Positions 24,758-37,045 of a stretch of DNA of 64,000 nucleotides are shown one piece after another. This DNA is from Raphanus sativus. Its lineage: Eukaryota > Streptophyta > Magnoliopsida > Brassicales > Brassicaceae. Under the pieces are notes generated by a model, which saw nothing but the letters and a program-made list of their open reading frames with translations, searched no databases and was not told the DNA's origin. The stretch lies in NCBI RefSeq assembly GCF_000801105.2, contig NC_079512.1, positions 37,155,848 to 37,219,847 on the forward strand, given 5' to 3'. Made by a program: the position numbers and the translations under genes. Each line of letters starts with the position of its first letter. Positions within the stretch are counted from its first letter, which is position 1.

Positions 24758-26228
24758 TTAAAAACCGATTTGATCAATGTAAGAGGATTGTTTGGCCTTA
24801 ATGAAATCTAGTACGGTGGCTGCATCACCATGCCTGACCACTCTCCCATTCTCCATATAGACAGCTCCATCCGCATACTCCAGCTCCTCTAACCGATGTG
24901 TCACCCACAACGCAGTCACGTCTCCTCCTTTCTTTGCATTTATTAACTCTTTCACAGCTTTGATCACACCCAACTGTGACAAAACAAAAAAAACAATAAG
25001 CATCGATCAAGATAAGATTTACGAGCGATAACATTTCTGTTGGAACTCATTTTCATATTTTTGATAATTTATAGAATGATATAACAAGATCAAAGTAGCT
25101 CAGCAATCATATGCTAAGCGTTCCATTAACATTTTTTTTAAGAGTTGAAACAAACGGTTACCTGGTCAGACTCATCTAGGAAGGTAGTGAGCTCATCCAA
25201 CAGCAGAACTTTGCAAGCTTCAGCTAAAGCACCAGCAATGGCCACTCTTTGTTTCTGACCACCGCTGAGAGTTTGAATCGGTCTCTGGAAACAAAAACCA
25301 GACTCTAATTTATCATAAATTAGGAAAAAAAAACAAATCTTTCGTATTTTTTGAATAAACACATAAATCCTGACCTGCATGTAATCACGCATACCAACAG
25401 CATCCAAAGCTGTAATCACCCTAGACTTGACTTCTTCTAGACTCATGTCCGGATACTTGCCAAGACCAAACGCTACATCAGCTTCCACAGTAGGCATCAC
25501 TACCTGCCATGAAAAGAAAAGAAAAAACATTTCAGACTAAGCCACAATGAGCGGATTCACTTGAAGTGGCAACAAAAAAGAAGAAGATTGATTTTCGAAT
25601 TTTCTACATGACATAGCCACAAGGCAACTAAACCACAAAACAACATTTACAAATTGGCTTCAATAATAAAGAGAATTAAACAAAAAGTTGGATCCTTTAA
25701 ACAAATAGATGATGAGAACAAAGAAACATAACCTGATGATCAGGATTCTGAAACACAAAATTCTTGGGCTTTTCGACAAAGATATTGCCACTTGTTGGAT
25801 TCACTACACCAGCTAAAATCTGCACAGTTTCGTTTCACACATACAAAGCAGCATCCAAAGATTAGACCTTTCCCTAGGACCCATCCTGTACTATGTGACT
25901 ATAAGAGCTTGACAATTCTAAGATAAGGATAACGAAAAGCTTCTTTAACAAAAGACAAGACCTTGAGAAGAGTAGATTTTCCACAGCCATTGGGACCAAG
26001 AAGCATCCATAACTGTCCAGAAGGAATCCGAAAGGAGCAGTCACGGAGAATGGGGACAGAGATCCCCGGTCTTGTAGTGGCGGAGAAACAGAGATTCCGA
26101 CACTCGACGGCGACGTCATCGGACACTCCGGTTCTGCGATAAACAGAAGGAATAACACTCGGTATAGAGCGAAGAGGGAAGTGACAAGGAGGAGGAGAAG
26201 CTGAGAATAAACAGTTGCCATTCATCAT
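24758..26228 (-). CDS. ABCI10: ABC transporter I family ATPase 10 (NAP13-type, plastid)
   Basis: Five exons, 25962-26228, 25733-25819, 25375-25503, 25162-25284 and 24758-24973, encode 273 residues. The N-terminus (about 1-45) is Ser/Pro/Arg-rich like a plastid transit peptide. The ATPase domain shows Walker [10 protein letters not shown], a Q-loop FQNPDHQ, the signature LSGGQKQR, Walker B VLLLDE, a D-loop and the switch histidine in VTHRLEE. It is a lone nucleotide-binding subunit without membrane spans, similar to bacterial cobalt/energy-coupling-factor ATPases, so it should pair with a separate membrane component in the plastid envelope. In Arabidopsis the locus is embryo-essential (At4g33460, EMB2751, from memory). 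All introns are GT-AG and the frame is intact. Confidence 0.92.
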
Positions 26229-26645
26229 CGTCGCTCGCTCTAGAAGATTTGAAGATCTGTACAGTTTGTTCCTTCTCCTCTTCCTCTCTCAAGTTTCAAC
26301 TTCATCAGTCATCTATCGAACCGGAAACTAGTTAAAAGCATTTGGTTTGGTTCGATCCGGTTTAGTTAATTTTTGTTCGGTTTGTGTTTGGTTTTGACAT
26401 CAAACTTCAAGATTTTCTAAGAAGGGTGGTGGTGTTTCGCTTGTAATAAAATAACATCAATGGTAATTGGTTTTTCGAATTCCAAATACACAATTGTTGT
26501 TGTGCTTACAATGATTTCTACAAGATTGTAAAATTTAGTGTATCCATCATCAAAACATCTTCAACTATACAGATATTTACAAGAATACTTAACGAGTAGA
26601 GGAAAATAAAACAAAACATAGCAAAAAACGTATTTCTTGGATAAA
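26229..26645. other. intergenic region between ABCI10 and the 101-aa gene
   Basis: 417 bp: the ABCI10 leader/promoter side followed by the 3' side of the small gene. A cluster of ggtttggttcg-type words near 26340-26395 resembles degraded MITE sequence. Nothing else is supported. Confidence 0.5.
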
Positions 26646-27024
26646 TTAAAAAGGAGCTGAAACAATGTCCCAACCAAGAGGATCGAGAAAGATTAGTCTC
26701 TCGTCTTCGTCATCACACTCATAATCCTGCAAATCTAAACATCTTCCTCTTTTCTCCTCATCAGCCCTTAACCCCTCTTGCGTCTCCTGCATTGATAAAA
26801 TGTTACGAGAATAGGAAAAGAAAATCGTAGAAAGTTGATCAAGTAAAATCATTAGTAACCTTTGTGAAGATGTCCATAGCTTCCTCAAATGTCTTTGTTT
26901 TCATCACAAACAATGCCTCCTCTCGAGCATTTTCTATTTGATCGAGATGCAATGTCATGGGCTCTGTCTCTATCGATGACTTCCTCTCTAACATATCCAT
27001 CCTCTTGCCTACTTCCATTGTCAT
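26646..27024 (-). CDS. small conserved plant protein of unknown function, 101 aa (left-arm copy)
   Basis: Two exons, 26860-27024 and 26646-26786, give 101 residues. The first exon encodes a charged helix-prone stretch (about 1-55) ending EEAMDIFTK. The second is acidic, with CDDEDERLIF, and ends in a hydrophobic tail, DPLGWDIVSAPF. I do not recognise a domain. Its place between ABCI10 and HDA14 matches a small Arabidopsis gene (At4g33467). The promoter has a TATA-like box and two ACGTGTC-type motifs. An exon 1 copy lies in the right arm at 63785-63949. Confidence 0.75.
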
Positions 27025-27552
27025 TAGCTTCGATCCGAAAACTGAAAATAACTGATGAATCTCTCAAGAGTTTTGGTATTATACTAACTTTTGATTCAGA
27101 AAATGAATCATTTGAAAGATATCGCATGTTTTATATATAGTAAGTACGATGTGGGGACGTATAAAGAAGAGATAAGAAGCTCTGTCACGCAACATAACGT
27201 GTTAGGCGGGGTTAAGTCGGTGAATTTGGATACGTGTCAGGTCAAGAATGGTGGCTGCATTGCACGTGTCGGTTTTGGTTTTAAGAAAGCAGTCAGCACT
27301 AGCATGCAATTTCGATTTGCATGAAGACTGTTTCAGATAACGTAAACAACAGAGTTCTACTTCTTCCCACGATTTATATTCCTTTACTATTTATTTAATA
27401 GCCGTTGGTCGGCGCAGTGAGATAGTTTCTTCGAATCTTTAAGTACGTGGAAGTTTTGATATTATATTATCTACAGGAACATTAGGTTTGACGCATTCAT
27501 ATATTACTTATCTAATCACAACATCTGTAGGCAGTTTTTAAGCAAATACTCC
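27025..27552. promoter_or_regulatory. promoter of the 101-aa gene and 3' side of HDA14
   Basis: Read on the minus strand, a TATA-like box tatatataa lies at about 27131-27139. ACGTG-core motifs are seen at 27232-27238 (acgtgtc) and 27263-27270 (cacgtgtc). These resemble ABA-response elements, and both are conserved in the right arm (63536-63576 region). Abscisic-acid or stress regulation is a guess from motif content only. Confidence 0.45.
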
Positions 27553-29768
27553 TTACAAACAATGAATGCTTTTGGCTCTCTCAATTGCGTCTCGCACCTT
27601 TCTCCTCGGTTCATCATACAAGTAAGCTGGGTTATCGAACTCTGATGCCAAGCTTTCTTCCCCAAGCAAGGCTCGAAACGAGTCTGCTACTGATGCTGAA
27701 AGTGACTCAAGATTGTATCCTCCTTCCAAGAAGAACACACAACGCCCTCCGCACACTTCTTTTGCTAACCTCTTTATATCTTTCGCCAATGAATAGTACG
27801 TTCCTGTCGTGAACTGTAGATTCGCTAGTGGATCCAGGACATGAGCATCATACCTGAACCACAAAAACATATGAAACTTCTGTAAAAGATGATGAGACAG
27901 ACGGTTTTAAAATTGCTACACTCACCCGGCAGAAACAAGAATAAGATCTGGCTTGAAACGTTGAACACATGGAACAATGATCTCTTCAAAAGCAGTTCTC
28001 ATTGCAATATCACCTGATCCTCCAGGTAAAGGTAAGTTTAGAGTTGTGCCTTCACCTCTTCCTTTGCCTATGTCACTCATCTTCCCTGTTCCAGGATAGC
28101 TTCCATCCTGCAATTCTTTTTTTTTATATTACATATAACATAACGACTTGTGTTAATAACAAGTAGACCGTACGTACCTGATGAGTTGACAAAAAGAAGA
28201 TATCAGGATCTTCTGCAAACGCATCGTTTGTGCCATTCCCATGGTGAACATCGAAGTCAATAATGAAGACGCGTTTCAGACCATGTGCACGTTGGGCGTG
28301 ACGAGCTGCTATCGCCACATTACCAAAAACGCAGAAACCCATTGGACCTTTTGGCACAGCGTGGTGTCCTGGTGGTCTTATCAACGCAAAGCCAGTTGGA
28401 GGGTCAAGGCTGTTTCTGGATGCTGTGATCTGAAACATACGGTCACATCAAGTTACTAAGAAATCTACTAACATTAATGAATCTGAAGCATTACATGGTG
28501 AGAGGAGACATCACCACTGAATCAACTAAAGCCATTCCAGCTCCTGCTGCGATAAGTGAATCTTGGAATGTCTGGAACAGAGGGAAGAGATTCAAGCAGG
28601 GGAAATGATTCCTCTAGAGATGTAAACCGATGAGCACAAAGAAGCTACCGTTGAAGTGGCGTATGTTGGTCCAGAACCTTCAATGAAAATTAGTCCTGAA
28701 TCTGAAGCTTCAACCATTGCCTAAACTAAGAATGAGTTTGTAAATGGTCAGATAAATTCAAACTCACATTCTTTATTGTCAATAGGTAGATGCTTAATAA
28801 TAATATAACATGAGGAAAGTAAATAACCTTCTCCAGACCTAAGACATAAGCCTTTTCGTGAACATTTGCAATGTCTTCTATAGTTGCATTCTTGAAATTT
28901 GCGAGTTCAAGAATCTCAGAGCCACGGAACTGAAATACACAAAGGTGAAAGATGAGGCTATGAAGACACTGAATGGGTGAACGTGAATACAATACAACAA
29001 AGGCACACCTACTACGTAAATACAACAATGTGTTGGAAAGGATCGGATCCTAAATGGTTTGTATGTGAGAAGAAATGCGCAGTTTCAAACAAAAATGCAG
29101 TGTTCATATGATAATCTAAAAAGCGAGAGCGAATAATCACCTTAGGAGTGAGCTCATTCTTCTCAAGAGCTGTGACAATTGCAGGAACTCTTGCGCTGCA
29201 TTCCGGATGTGAGTCCTTGTGACCAGAAAAGACAAATTTAAAGTTCAAAGAACGTGAAAGAAAGGACAAAAGCAAATACAGCAAGTAAAAATAAGGAAAC
29301 CTTGTTATGACCCAAAGCAGCAGATACACTATAGATGATACGAGCATCGGTTAACTGCTGGATAGAAGGTAACAACAGAGGATCCTTCTCTGTACTAAAC
29401 GAGCAACAAGTGTAAGCTCTGTTGTTGTGTTTCACAAGATGTTTTCTCCACAAACTCAATCCATTCCGCATATTAAAACCTCTGATCCCAGAAATTTCAT
29501 CACTTCCTAAAGAGCAATTGAAGTGTCACTTCCAATATAGAGAGAAAGAAACATTGAGAACAGGGGAAGCTCATCAACTGAAACAACTAAACGTCCAATT
29601 TAAATAGTACAAACGTAAAAAGAGGAGTAGACAAAACATCATCGACACATCAAAACTAATAAATTCACATCAAAAACCAGACAGAAACACTAGTTGATAG
29701 AGAGGACAATGAAGAGAAGGAATAAGAGAATTACGAGGAACAGATAGAGGCCGGACGGGAAGTGCCAT
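27553..29768 (-). CDS. HDA14: histone deacetylase 14, class II, organellar (left-arm copy)
   Basis: Nine exons in coding order: 29735-29768, 29301-29506, 29141-29215, 28828-28929, 28649-28720, 28515-28571, 28178-28429, 27926-28107 and 27553-27853. They total 1281 bases, 426 residues. After a transit-like N-terminus (1-60) comes the arginase/deacetylase fold with [10 protein letters not shown], the active-site histidines in RPPGHHAVP, zinc ligands in [10 protein letters not shown] and YDAHVLDP, and [11 protein letters not shown]. It should be a zinc-dependent lysine deacetylase; Arabidopsis HDA14 deacetylates chloroplast proteins. All introns are GT-AG and the frame is intact. The right-arm copy (61053-63254) has identical exon lengths with a few substitutions. 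Upstream, only this arm carries a Helitron. Confidence 0.95.
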
Positions 29769-31595
29769 GAACACACTGATTGTTTCTCTCAGTTTTTTTT
29801 TTTTTTTTGGACAAAATTGTTTCTCTCAGTTAAGCTCTGATGTTTGTTGGTAGGCAGCCGCAAGAAGATTAGAAAAGAAAACAAATGGATGGATAGGCCT
29901 TTTACGGTCACACTCCAACCGAAGCATAAAAACAAATTATTTAAGTGAAAATGCGTATAAGTTGATTATTATAATACTTAACTAGATTCTAACCCGTCCT
30001 TAAAGGACGGATATATTTTTCGTTTTAATATTTTTTGAAAATTTTAGTTTTTTTATATTTGAGCTTGTTGTAGTCATATTTATATTTAATCTTAATTTAA
30101 TATGATAGAACAATCCCTTAAATAAATAAAATATATAGTTGGACATAAGATTTATCAATAAATAATATTCTTGTATTAATGGAATAAATTGTTTACTATA
30201 TGTAAGAGTGTGTAAGAAAATTCTCCACCGCGTTCAATTCTTAAATGATATATACTATAAGTAAATGAAGCTGTATAGACTTATTGTGATAATATATTAA
30301 TTATATTAATATATTTTTGGTTGCTATAATAGAGGTTAGTATATAATAGGGATGGACTAAATAATGATAATGAAAGGGTCTAACGATTTTATTTACATAG
30401 ATTTTTTCGGAATGATTTTTTTTAATAATATAGATAATAAAATAATGCTTAGATTTGGCAACAACAAATTGGTATATTGTTTAGATTCTTTGTTATTATT
30501 GATAATTGTTTAGATTCTTTGTATATTCAATTAATTAGTAGTTTTTTGTTTGATAATATCACTTGATTTGGTAACAACAAATCGGCACTATTGTTCAGAT
30601 TTTCATAATCAATACAAATTATTTAGATTTTATCATTTAAAACAATTTAGTTCTATTTTAGACCTATAATAACATACATCAACAAATGTATTATAAAATA
30701 TATGTATGTTATTTTGAACTATAACATAATATTATTATTTTTTGGATAAAACATAATATTATTTGAAAAAGTTATTTATGTTCATCTGTTGGAGTGTTCT
30801 TTTTGAAAAAAAATACAGATCGTGTAACATGGCTGTAAACTGATGCAGGTATCACCGATCAACCACGCTAGAACAAAGCACACCTGCAGACATGAAAATA
30901 AAGGGCTATACACTACTGAATTTCTGATCGCTATTGTAGTCTCTCGTCAATATACATGAAAGGATTAAAATAAGTTGAAAAGTTTGAAACAGATAAACTA
31001 ATATCTTAATGATGTCTGTAACAGCAACACACATGAACATGATCAATCACTTGTCAGTATCATGTAAAACCCCCATTCTCTAGTTGCCCATCTTTTGGTG
31101 ATCGCAGATTGAGATTCTCTTCACCTTCGAGTTGTAAACCCAAGTTAGAAATATCTATTTGTTTAATTTGTTTGCATGGTGTCGTAGAGTCTTGTAAATC
31201 TAGTTGAATATTAAAGTATATATATTAGATATTGTAATGATACGTAGAAATAATAGATGTTAGCTAATTAGTCACAATATTTTCAATAGGTCCAAAAAAA
31301 AACATGCCATGGTAATTTTCAAATAAGACTCTAAATTAATATAATAGATTGCAAAGTGAAAATGAATATGTTCATCTGAGCTAATCAATGGAGTTTTTCT
31401 GCTTGAACCATAAGTCTCTGTACATCTACTTTTGCATAAATATGATCGAGCTCAATTAACATTCCATTCCCAAATATAAGGATTTGCAATAGAAAAACAT
31501 TTTTTTCAAGATAAACAGGAAAAAATCATAAGGTTGATATGGAACAAAAATAAAACAAAGAAAGCTAAGCTGAGTAGGTATCCCCATTGAACGCT
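29769..31595. other. HDA14 upstream region, largely occupied by a Helitron
   Basis: 1.8 kb here against 452 bp in the right arm; the difference is explained by the Helitron at 29982-31348. The remainder is the HDA14 promoter side and the 3' side of the DUF3727-like gene. Confidence 0.7.
29982..31348 (-). mobile_element. complete non-autonomous Helitron, 1367 bp
   Basis: Read on the minus strand, the element begins TCTATTATATTAA (5' end at 31348) and ends CTAG (29982-29985). A hairpin, ccgtcctttaaggacgg, lies about ten bases before the end. The host base before it is A and after it T. The right arm has the uninterrupted site tgcaa|ttatt at 60875/60876, which gives both ends independently. There is no duplication of the target, as expected for Helitrons. 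No Rep/helicase frame is present. Confidence 0.88.
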
Positions 31596-34240
31596 TTAAA
31601 TTTCTTCCCCAAGCAATGATTCCAGAAGAGCCGCCTCTTCTTCCTGCCCCAAAACACCAGTTTACCACATTCAACCTTCACTTTCTTTTTTTTCTTACAA
31701 CAATTATTAAAATGTTTGTTGATGTAATGTACTTACAACCAAAGCGTTGAATTCTGTTTCCTCGTCTATGGCGCTGATCACGGCTGGGTCGTCTAGGAGC
31801 TCCTGTAACCCCCATTGCCATACAAGTGTTAGATTATATAATCAATTCTCCCTTCCAGAACCAAAAGTAACCAAGAACACCAAGTTCTAATTACTATAAA
31901 TATTAATTTTTTTTATGAATTGTATGTTTGCTAAGGCCTACCAAACAATCTACTTGAATCAAATTTAAAATCACATTTCTCTTTTTTTGTTTTCCCGTAA
32001 AATTAGAGAAAGTCAACGTCTAGTAGTGCAGCTTTTGCTCAACACCTTTCTAGTAACCAAAAACACTCGGCAAGTACATAACAGAGAGGTTCACTTACAT
32101 CATCAGCAATTTGCAGCAGACCATTTGGATCCTGCATAGAAGGAGTTGGCATTACTATTATTTCTCTTGTTTCTCATCCATATGTTTTCTTTCCATGAAA
32201 AAAGCTACAGGCTACAGCTCTTGCTATAGAAGTTTTTGAAAACAACTAAAGTTTACAAACTTACCTTAGCAGCAACAAAGAGAAGTGGATCTGAAGGCGT
32301 GTAGACCATATAGTGTGATCCATCCTGATTTTCACGAATTCATTTTTAGACAACTTAAAAACAAAAACAAAAAGGGGCATATCATAGCTTTGAAGCTTCT
32401 CGTTCTACAAAATTTCATTCACAATTACAGCGGATCCACAATGTAACACTAAATACAAACTTGGTTCAGACCTTATCATGCCACATTGAGAATCTGAATA
32501 ATCGTGTTTAATCATTTAAATTATGCTCTATATATTCACAGCATCTCAAAAGACTTATCAAATTATCAATAAGAAAAAAAGAATGCCGAAAGCAGTAAAT
32601 GGTATACCAGATGAAAACATGTAATCTCAACCCCTTCAGTTGGCAAACCTTCAACATCTTGGCCATCATCTGCATAAAGTTGATGTTCTACACATTTAAT
32701 GATATGATGAGCAAAGTAATACACAGAACTGTAAACTACAAGGATATGATGATGGAGGATACCCGTAAAAAAAACACACCTCACTTAAGAGTGAAGTAGA
32801 TAACAAGAACTAAACATGAGAAGAGGAAGAACACAGACATGAGACAACCACATACTTTTTACTAAAGATGCAAGTTCCGAGGTTTTGCTACCTATTATCC
32901 GTTGTAATCTCGCAACTCTATAATTTAACTGACATTCAATCATTTTTAAAAGCATGATAAACTATATCCAGAGTAAATATGAAGCCAAGATCACTTAGTG
33001 TGTGGTCATACAGAGCTAGATGCTAGGGAATATTAATCATATGCATAAAATATCAGAAGGAAAGAGATTGTTGCCTGTGCGAAAATCGAAGACATTATCT
33101 TCAGTGTAGCAAAAGCCTCCCCTTGCAGTGTAACAGAATCTGATTTACAATGATAAACCCATTAAGATGGTATCAGAGACAAAAGGAACATAGGAAACTA
33201 AAAAGCTTGAAACAGGGGGGCAGGGTCATATTCATATACCCGCTGTGTACAAGATGCATATGGATCTTTGCAAGAGCATAAGCAGCAGCAGGAAGAAGAG
33301 ATTCAACCTCTTCATCACTGACCTACAAAAGTCAGAAACATCCAGATAATCAAAACAAAGCAATTTAAATCTAGAAAATGACTCTTCTATCTCTCTTCTG
33401 ATTTCTGAAGCCAAAAAAAAAAAGGAAATGAGAGAAAGACTGATGAAGGAGAAAACTTACGGCTGACCATCCATCTATGTTTGTGCTCTTCAAAATCTGA
33501 ACTGGCCTGAAGCAAGAAACGAATCAATCAGACAGGAAAGAAGAAGTTGCTGACATGACATGGTAAGATAAGGGAAGACAAAAAAGAGTTGACTCACGTA
33601 TCAACAGGGCAAAGAAGCATACAATCCTCTCCTTTACTACTTGTAAACACTCTTCTTATTACACAATCCAAAGGGCTATTGTTTGTCGGATCAACCTGTC
33701 TCATTCATTCATTCACAACAACAAAAACCACTTAAATACTGCTTTTCCTCACACACAAACACCAAAAGAGTGAAGCTTTGTGGGTGTGGGGAGGGGGGAG
33801 AAGTGACTGACCACAGTAGCGATACGTTTCTTGGAGGCCATAAGAACTCTACCGGTTTCATCAATCACGAACCCAGCAGGTGGTTTGGGTATGGTGGGAG
33901 GAGAGTTTGCAAGAGAAGCATCATCATCGTCATCCTCTTTAAGAACAAGAGCATCTCTCACTTCCCAATTCTCCTTAAGATTCGGACTTTTACCCTTTTT
34001 CTTCCGTTTCTTGTTGGTACTACCACCGTTCCCGTTACTACCACCCGTTGAAGCTTTCTTCGTCTGAGGATTCAACGCGGAGGTGATGGAGAGACGAAGA
34101 TGGCGGCGGGTGTTGCTCGGGGACGAGACAGATAACGAGACGGGAAATGAAGAAGACGGGTTCGGGAATTGATGAAGGATGTTGGAGTAGGAAAGAGTCG
34201 AACTTGGTGAAGGCGAAGTTAAGGAGAAGGAGAAAGCCAT
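31596..34240 (-). CDS. DUF3727-like plastid protein, cyanobacterial type (left-arm copy)
   Basis: Ten exons in coding order: 33812-34240, 33598-33695, 33461-33506, 33240-33322, 33075-33139, 32608-32669, 32265-32324, 32099-32131, 31737-31802 and 31596-31643. They sum to 990 bases, 329 residues. Residues 1-60 form a Ser-rich plastid transit peptide. A lysine-rich patch (KKRKKKGK) and an acidic linker follow, then a conserved part with PLDCVIRRVF, CMLLCPVDTPVQI and MVYTPSDPLLFVA, ending ALLESLLGEEI. The conserved part resembles cyanobacterial DUF3727/DUF1292 proteins of unknown role. Intron 5 uses a GC donor (cacag|gcaac) in both copies. Position matches At4g33480. Confidence 0.82.
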
Positions 34241-34770
34241 TGAACCTTTAGAGAGACAGAGAGAAGTTGAGCAAAGTGAATTCGCCGGAGATAGTGTTGT
34301 TGTTCAAGTTTTACAGCTACTCTAAACCGGTTCAAGTAAACCATAAAATTGGTTAACCGAACCACGCATATCTAAACCAATTTGGTATCTTATTTGTTCA
34401 TTGGCATAGAGCCAGCCATTTTATGGTTCGGTTTTGGTTCATGTATTGTGCTTTTCATTATTTATAAATTTTGGTTCACTTCGATTTTTAGTTCTGTTTG
34501 GATTATAAAGTTACGAACCATAAACCAAGTTGGCATCTATTTGTTCATATGAGCCTTTTGGTTAACTTAAAATGAATTATGAACAACATCCAATTCAGAT
34601 TCAGATAAGAAAAGTTATCTATTACAAACTTAGTTTGGCAAACAAGTATACAACTATAACAATTAAATTTTTCAATACATGTCTTTCACCAATGATTTAT
34701 ATACACTATATATAATAGTATACAATTTCTCAAATATCCGTGCACTTGAGCAGCAGCAGCATATCATTTC
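34241..34770. other. intergenic region between DUF3727-like gene and aspartyl protease
   Basis: 530 bp containing words such as ggttcggttttggttc and two near copies of a 30-bp stretch, ccaa(t/g)ttgg..atttgttcat, at about 34377 and 34531. It looks like an old degraded repeat. The right arm has a longer, rearranged version (57274-58054). Confidence 0.5.
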
Positions 34771-36610
34771 TCAATATTCATAAACTTGAGCAGCAGAAGC
34801 TTGTAGTGAAGCCAGTTCATCGCAATCTGCTGGAATCCACCCAATGGATTGCTTCTCATTATCGTAGATTATCATCTGATCTTGCATCGATATATCTGTC
34901 ATTATAAAATACACAAAGAGTTAATATGTCTTTTATATTCCTGACTGAAACTACCAATGGTTATAGTACAAATAAGGACTTTACCACCAATGAGGTTTAG
35001 GTTCTGGAGACCTATCTCTGTGCCATTCAAGATTCCTAAACATACATTTCCCTTCCTCTGCAACATAATTTTATAACACCGACTTTCTTTTTTTAGCAAT
35101 GTACTTTATTTTAAAAAAAAAGTAGTCAAGAGACTGGCTAAGGAGAAGATTTTGCATACAGAGATGATGAGATAAGCTTCAGGGGGTATTTCAAACAGAG
35201 TTTTTGATCTCCACCCGGTTTTGAAGCTTAAAGCTAGAGGCTTGAAATACTTCTTCACTTCTTCAATGCTCATGAACGGTCTACGTCCTTGCCAACACAG
35301 AGGCAGCGTGTGATCATCCCTTGCTTCTTTCAACGGTTTTCCACTTAGCTCTCTTTTCAGCTAAACCAACAGAAGCAAAAAAACTTGTTCAGAATCAGAA
35401 AAAAACACAAGTCTCTTCCACTTTACTATTTTTTACAAATTCCTTACCAAGTATGTGACTGCCTGATACGCCTTGGTGTTAAAATACGTGTAAGAACTGC
35501 CACTATCAAATATTGTCAATAGATTCTTCAACCCCGTTGTTCTTCCCCCGAATAGAAGTTCCCCTCCCATCGCAGGAGAGTAGTGTTTTCTGAGAGGAAA
35601 AAAAAAAAAAAAAAAAACTGTTATCAGAGCATGAAGAGAATAGCAATACGTTTAACAAAGAGAAGAGGTATATTACGAGTTTTCACGGGACATGGGTGTC
35701 CAAGAGACTCTTGAAGAATCATAAAGGTCGTCTCCAAAAAACAGAATCCCTCCACCTAGGCTGCTTAAGCAATGACCGATAACATTCTTGACATGGCCTT
35801 GGTTATGAAGCTGCGAAAGGATGCTTACTTTCCCCCTACCTAGTCCCAACACTCCATCTAAAGGATGATGACTCGATGCCCCTGGGATTTGATCGTATCC
35901 GCATCTGTTTACAAACAAAAAAGAAACTCCAATGAGGAAAACTTAACTCCTTGTAACTAAGTAAAAAAAAAAACTGTCGGTCCAAAGATTTATATATATA
36001 TATATACCCGAGAGCAAGACGTGGAGTGAGCCGGAGACCTTCTGTATAGTTCAATGAGAAGACATCTCTAACGAGTACACCGAGAGAAGACCCTCCATCA
36101 GCATACTCAACCTCGTAGTCACATTGCTCTGCAGCCTCGTATCTATGGTTACCATTCATATGCATCGCCTTGCATAAGGGATCATTGCAAGGGATCAGAT
36201 CGTTGCTAGGCTGATAAAGTGGATGAGGTGCCTCCAAGCAACGAACACAAGGAGCATCGCATTGGAGCCAAGTGAGATCACTACCAGTGTCAAGATCAAG
36301 ATAATAAGGTCTTGGTGGTTGTCCAATGTTGATGGTTACATTATAATACCTGTTAAGAAACAAAAACAATCAAACCTCATGGGAGTTTCAGAAATGAGAG
36401 ACATTAAGCAATAAGTTTGTGAAGGTGTGTGTACCCAAGAGGATAAACGTTTCCATGAACTGGGAATACAACTGAGGAGCCAGCAGCTCTGGTGAATCTA
36501 CCAGAAAACCCTCCACTTTTCCTCCATCTGAAATCAACTGCCGACGAAAATCCCAGGACCAGAGACATCACCATCAACAGGATCATCAAACGGACATTCA
36601 TTTTCACCAT
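34771..36610 (-). CDS. pepsin-type (A1) aspartyl protease (left-arm copy)
   Basis: Seven exons in coding order: 36435-36610, 36008-36349, 35677-35904, 35448-35589, 35160-35360, 34985-35057 and 34771-34895, in total 1287 bases, 428 residues. The start is the first ATG (MVKMNVRL); the open frame upstream has only a TTG. A hydrophobic signal segment (about 6-25) precedes a short pro-region. The two catalytic aspartates are in DLDTGSDLTWLQC (near residue 80) and FDSGSSYTYF (near 276), with many cysteines as in nucellin/CND41-like plant enzymes. It is expected to be secreted or vacuolar. The frame is intact. It corresponds to At4g33490. The right-arm copy is one residue longer. Confidence 0.92.
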
Positions 36611-37045
36611 CTTCACGGTTAGTGAGGTGAAAATAAAATAAAAAATAAAAGATAGAATAAGTTTTGTATTAGCCAATCACGTGATGGTGATGATGAAGGT
36701 TGATAACGACAGAGACCAAGACATTTACGATATTTATTACAAAGAAAAAAATGTCTTTATATTGACTGCGTAAAAGGACTTTTTTTTGCATAAATAAGCA
36801 AAGAAAGAATATTTTTTTTTTCTTTTTGGGACTTGGCATAAGTAGACAGGTAAGATGATTCTTAGCTTGAACCATATGACTCAAGAAACTAATATTCCAC
36901 AGGTTGTTTCATATGAATCGAGTTAAAGAATATTACTGATGAGAAAGAGTAGTTCCCAAAGTATATTCTTGCAGCTGAAGTAAGCAATCTTGTTTGGCAT
37001 CTTTCTTCGATTCAAATCAACACAGAACAATGAGTGAGTCTCGTT
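36611..37045. other. intergenic region between aspartyl protease and RPD1
   Basis: 435 bp, protease promoter side and RPD1 3' side, AT-rich, no gene seen. The right arm matches it with small changes in A-run lengths. Confidence 0.55.

Noticed and set aside
36611..36676. N-terminal extension of the aspartyl protease beginning MANTKL
   Set aside because: The supposed start codon is TTG; the first ATG (36610) gives a normal signal peptide.
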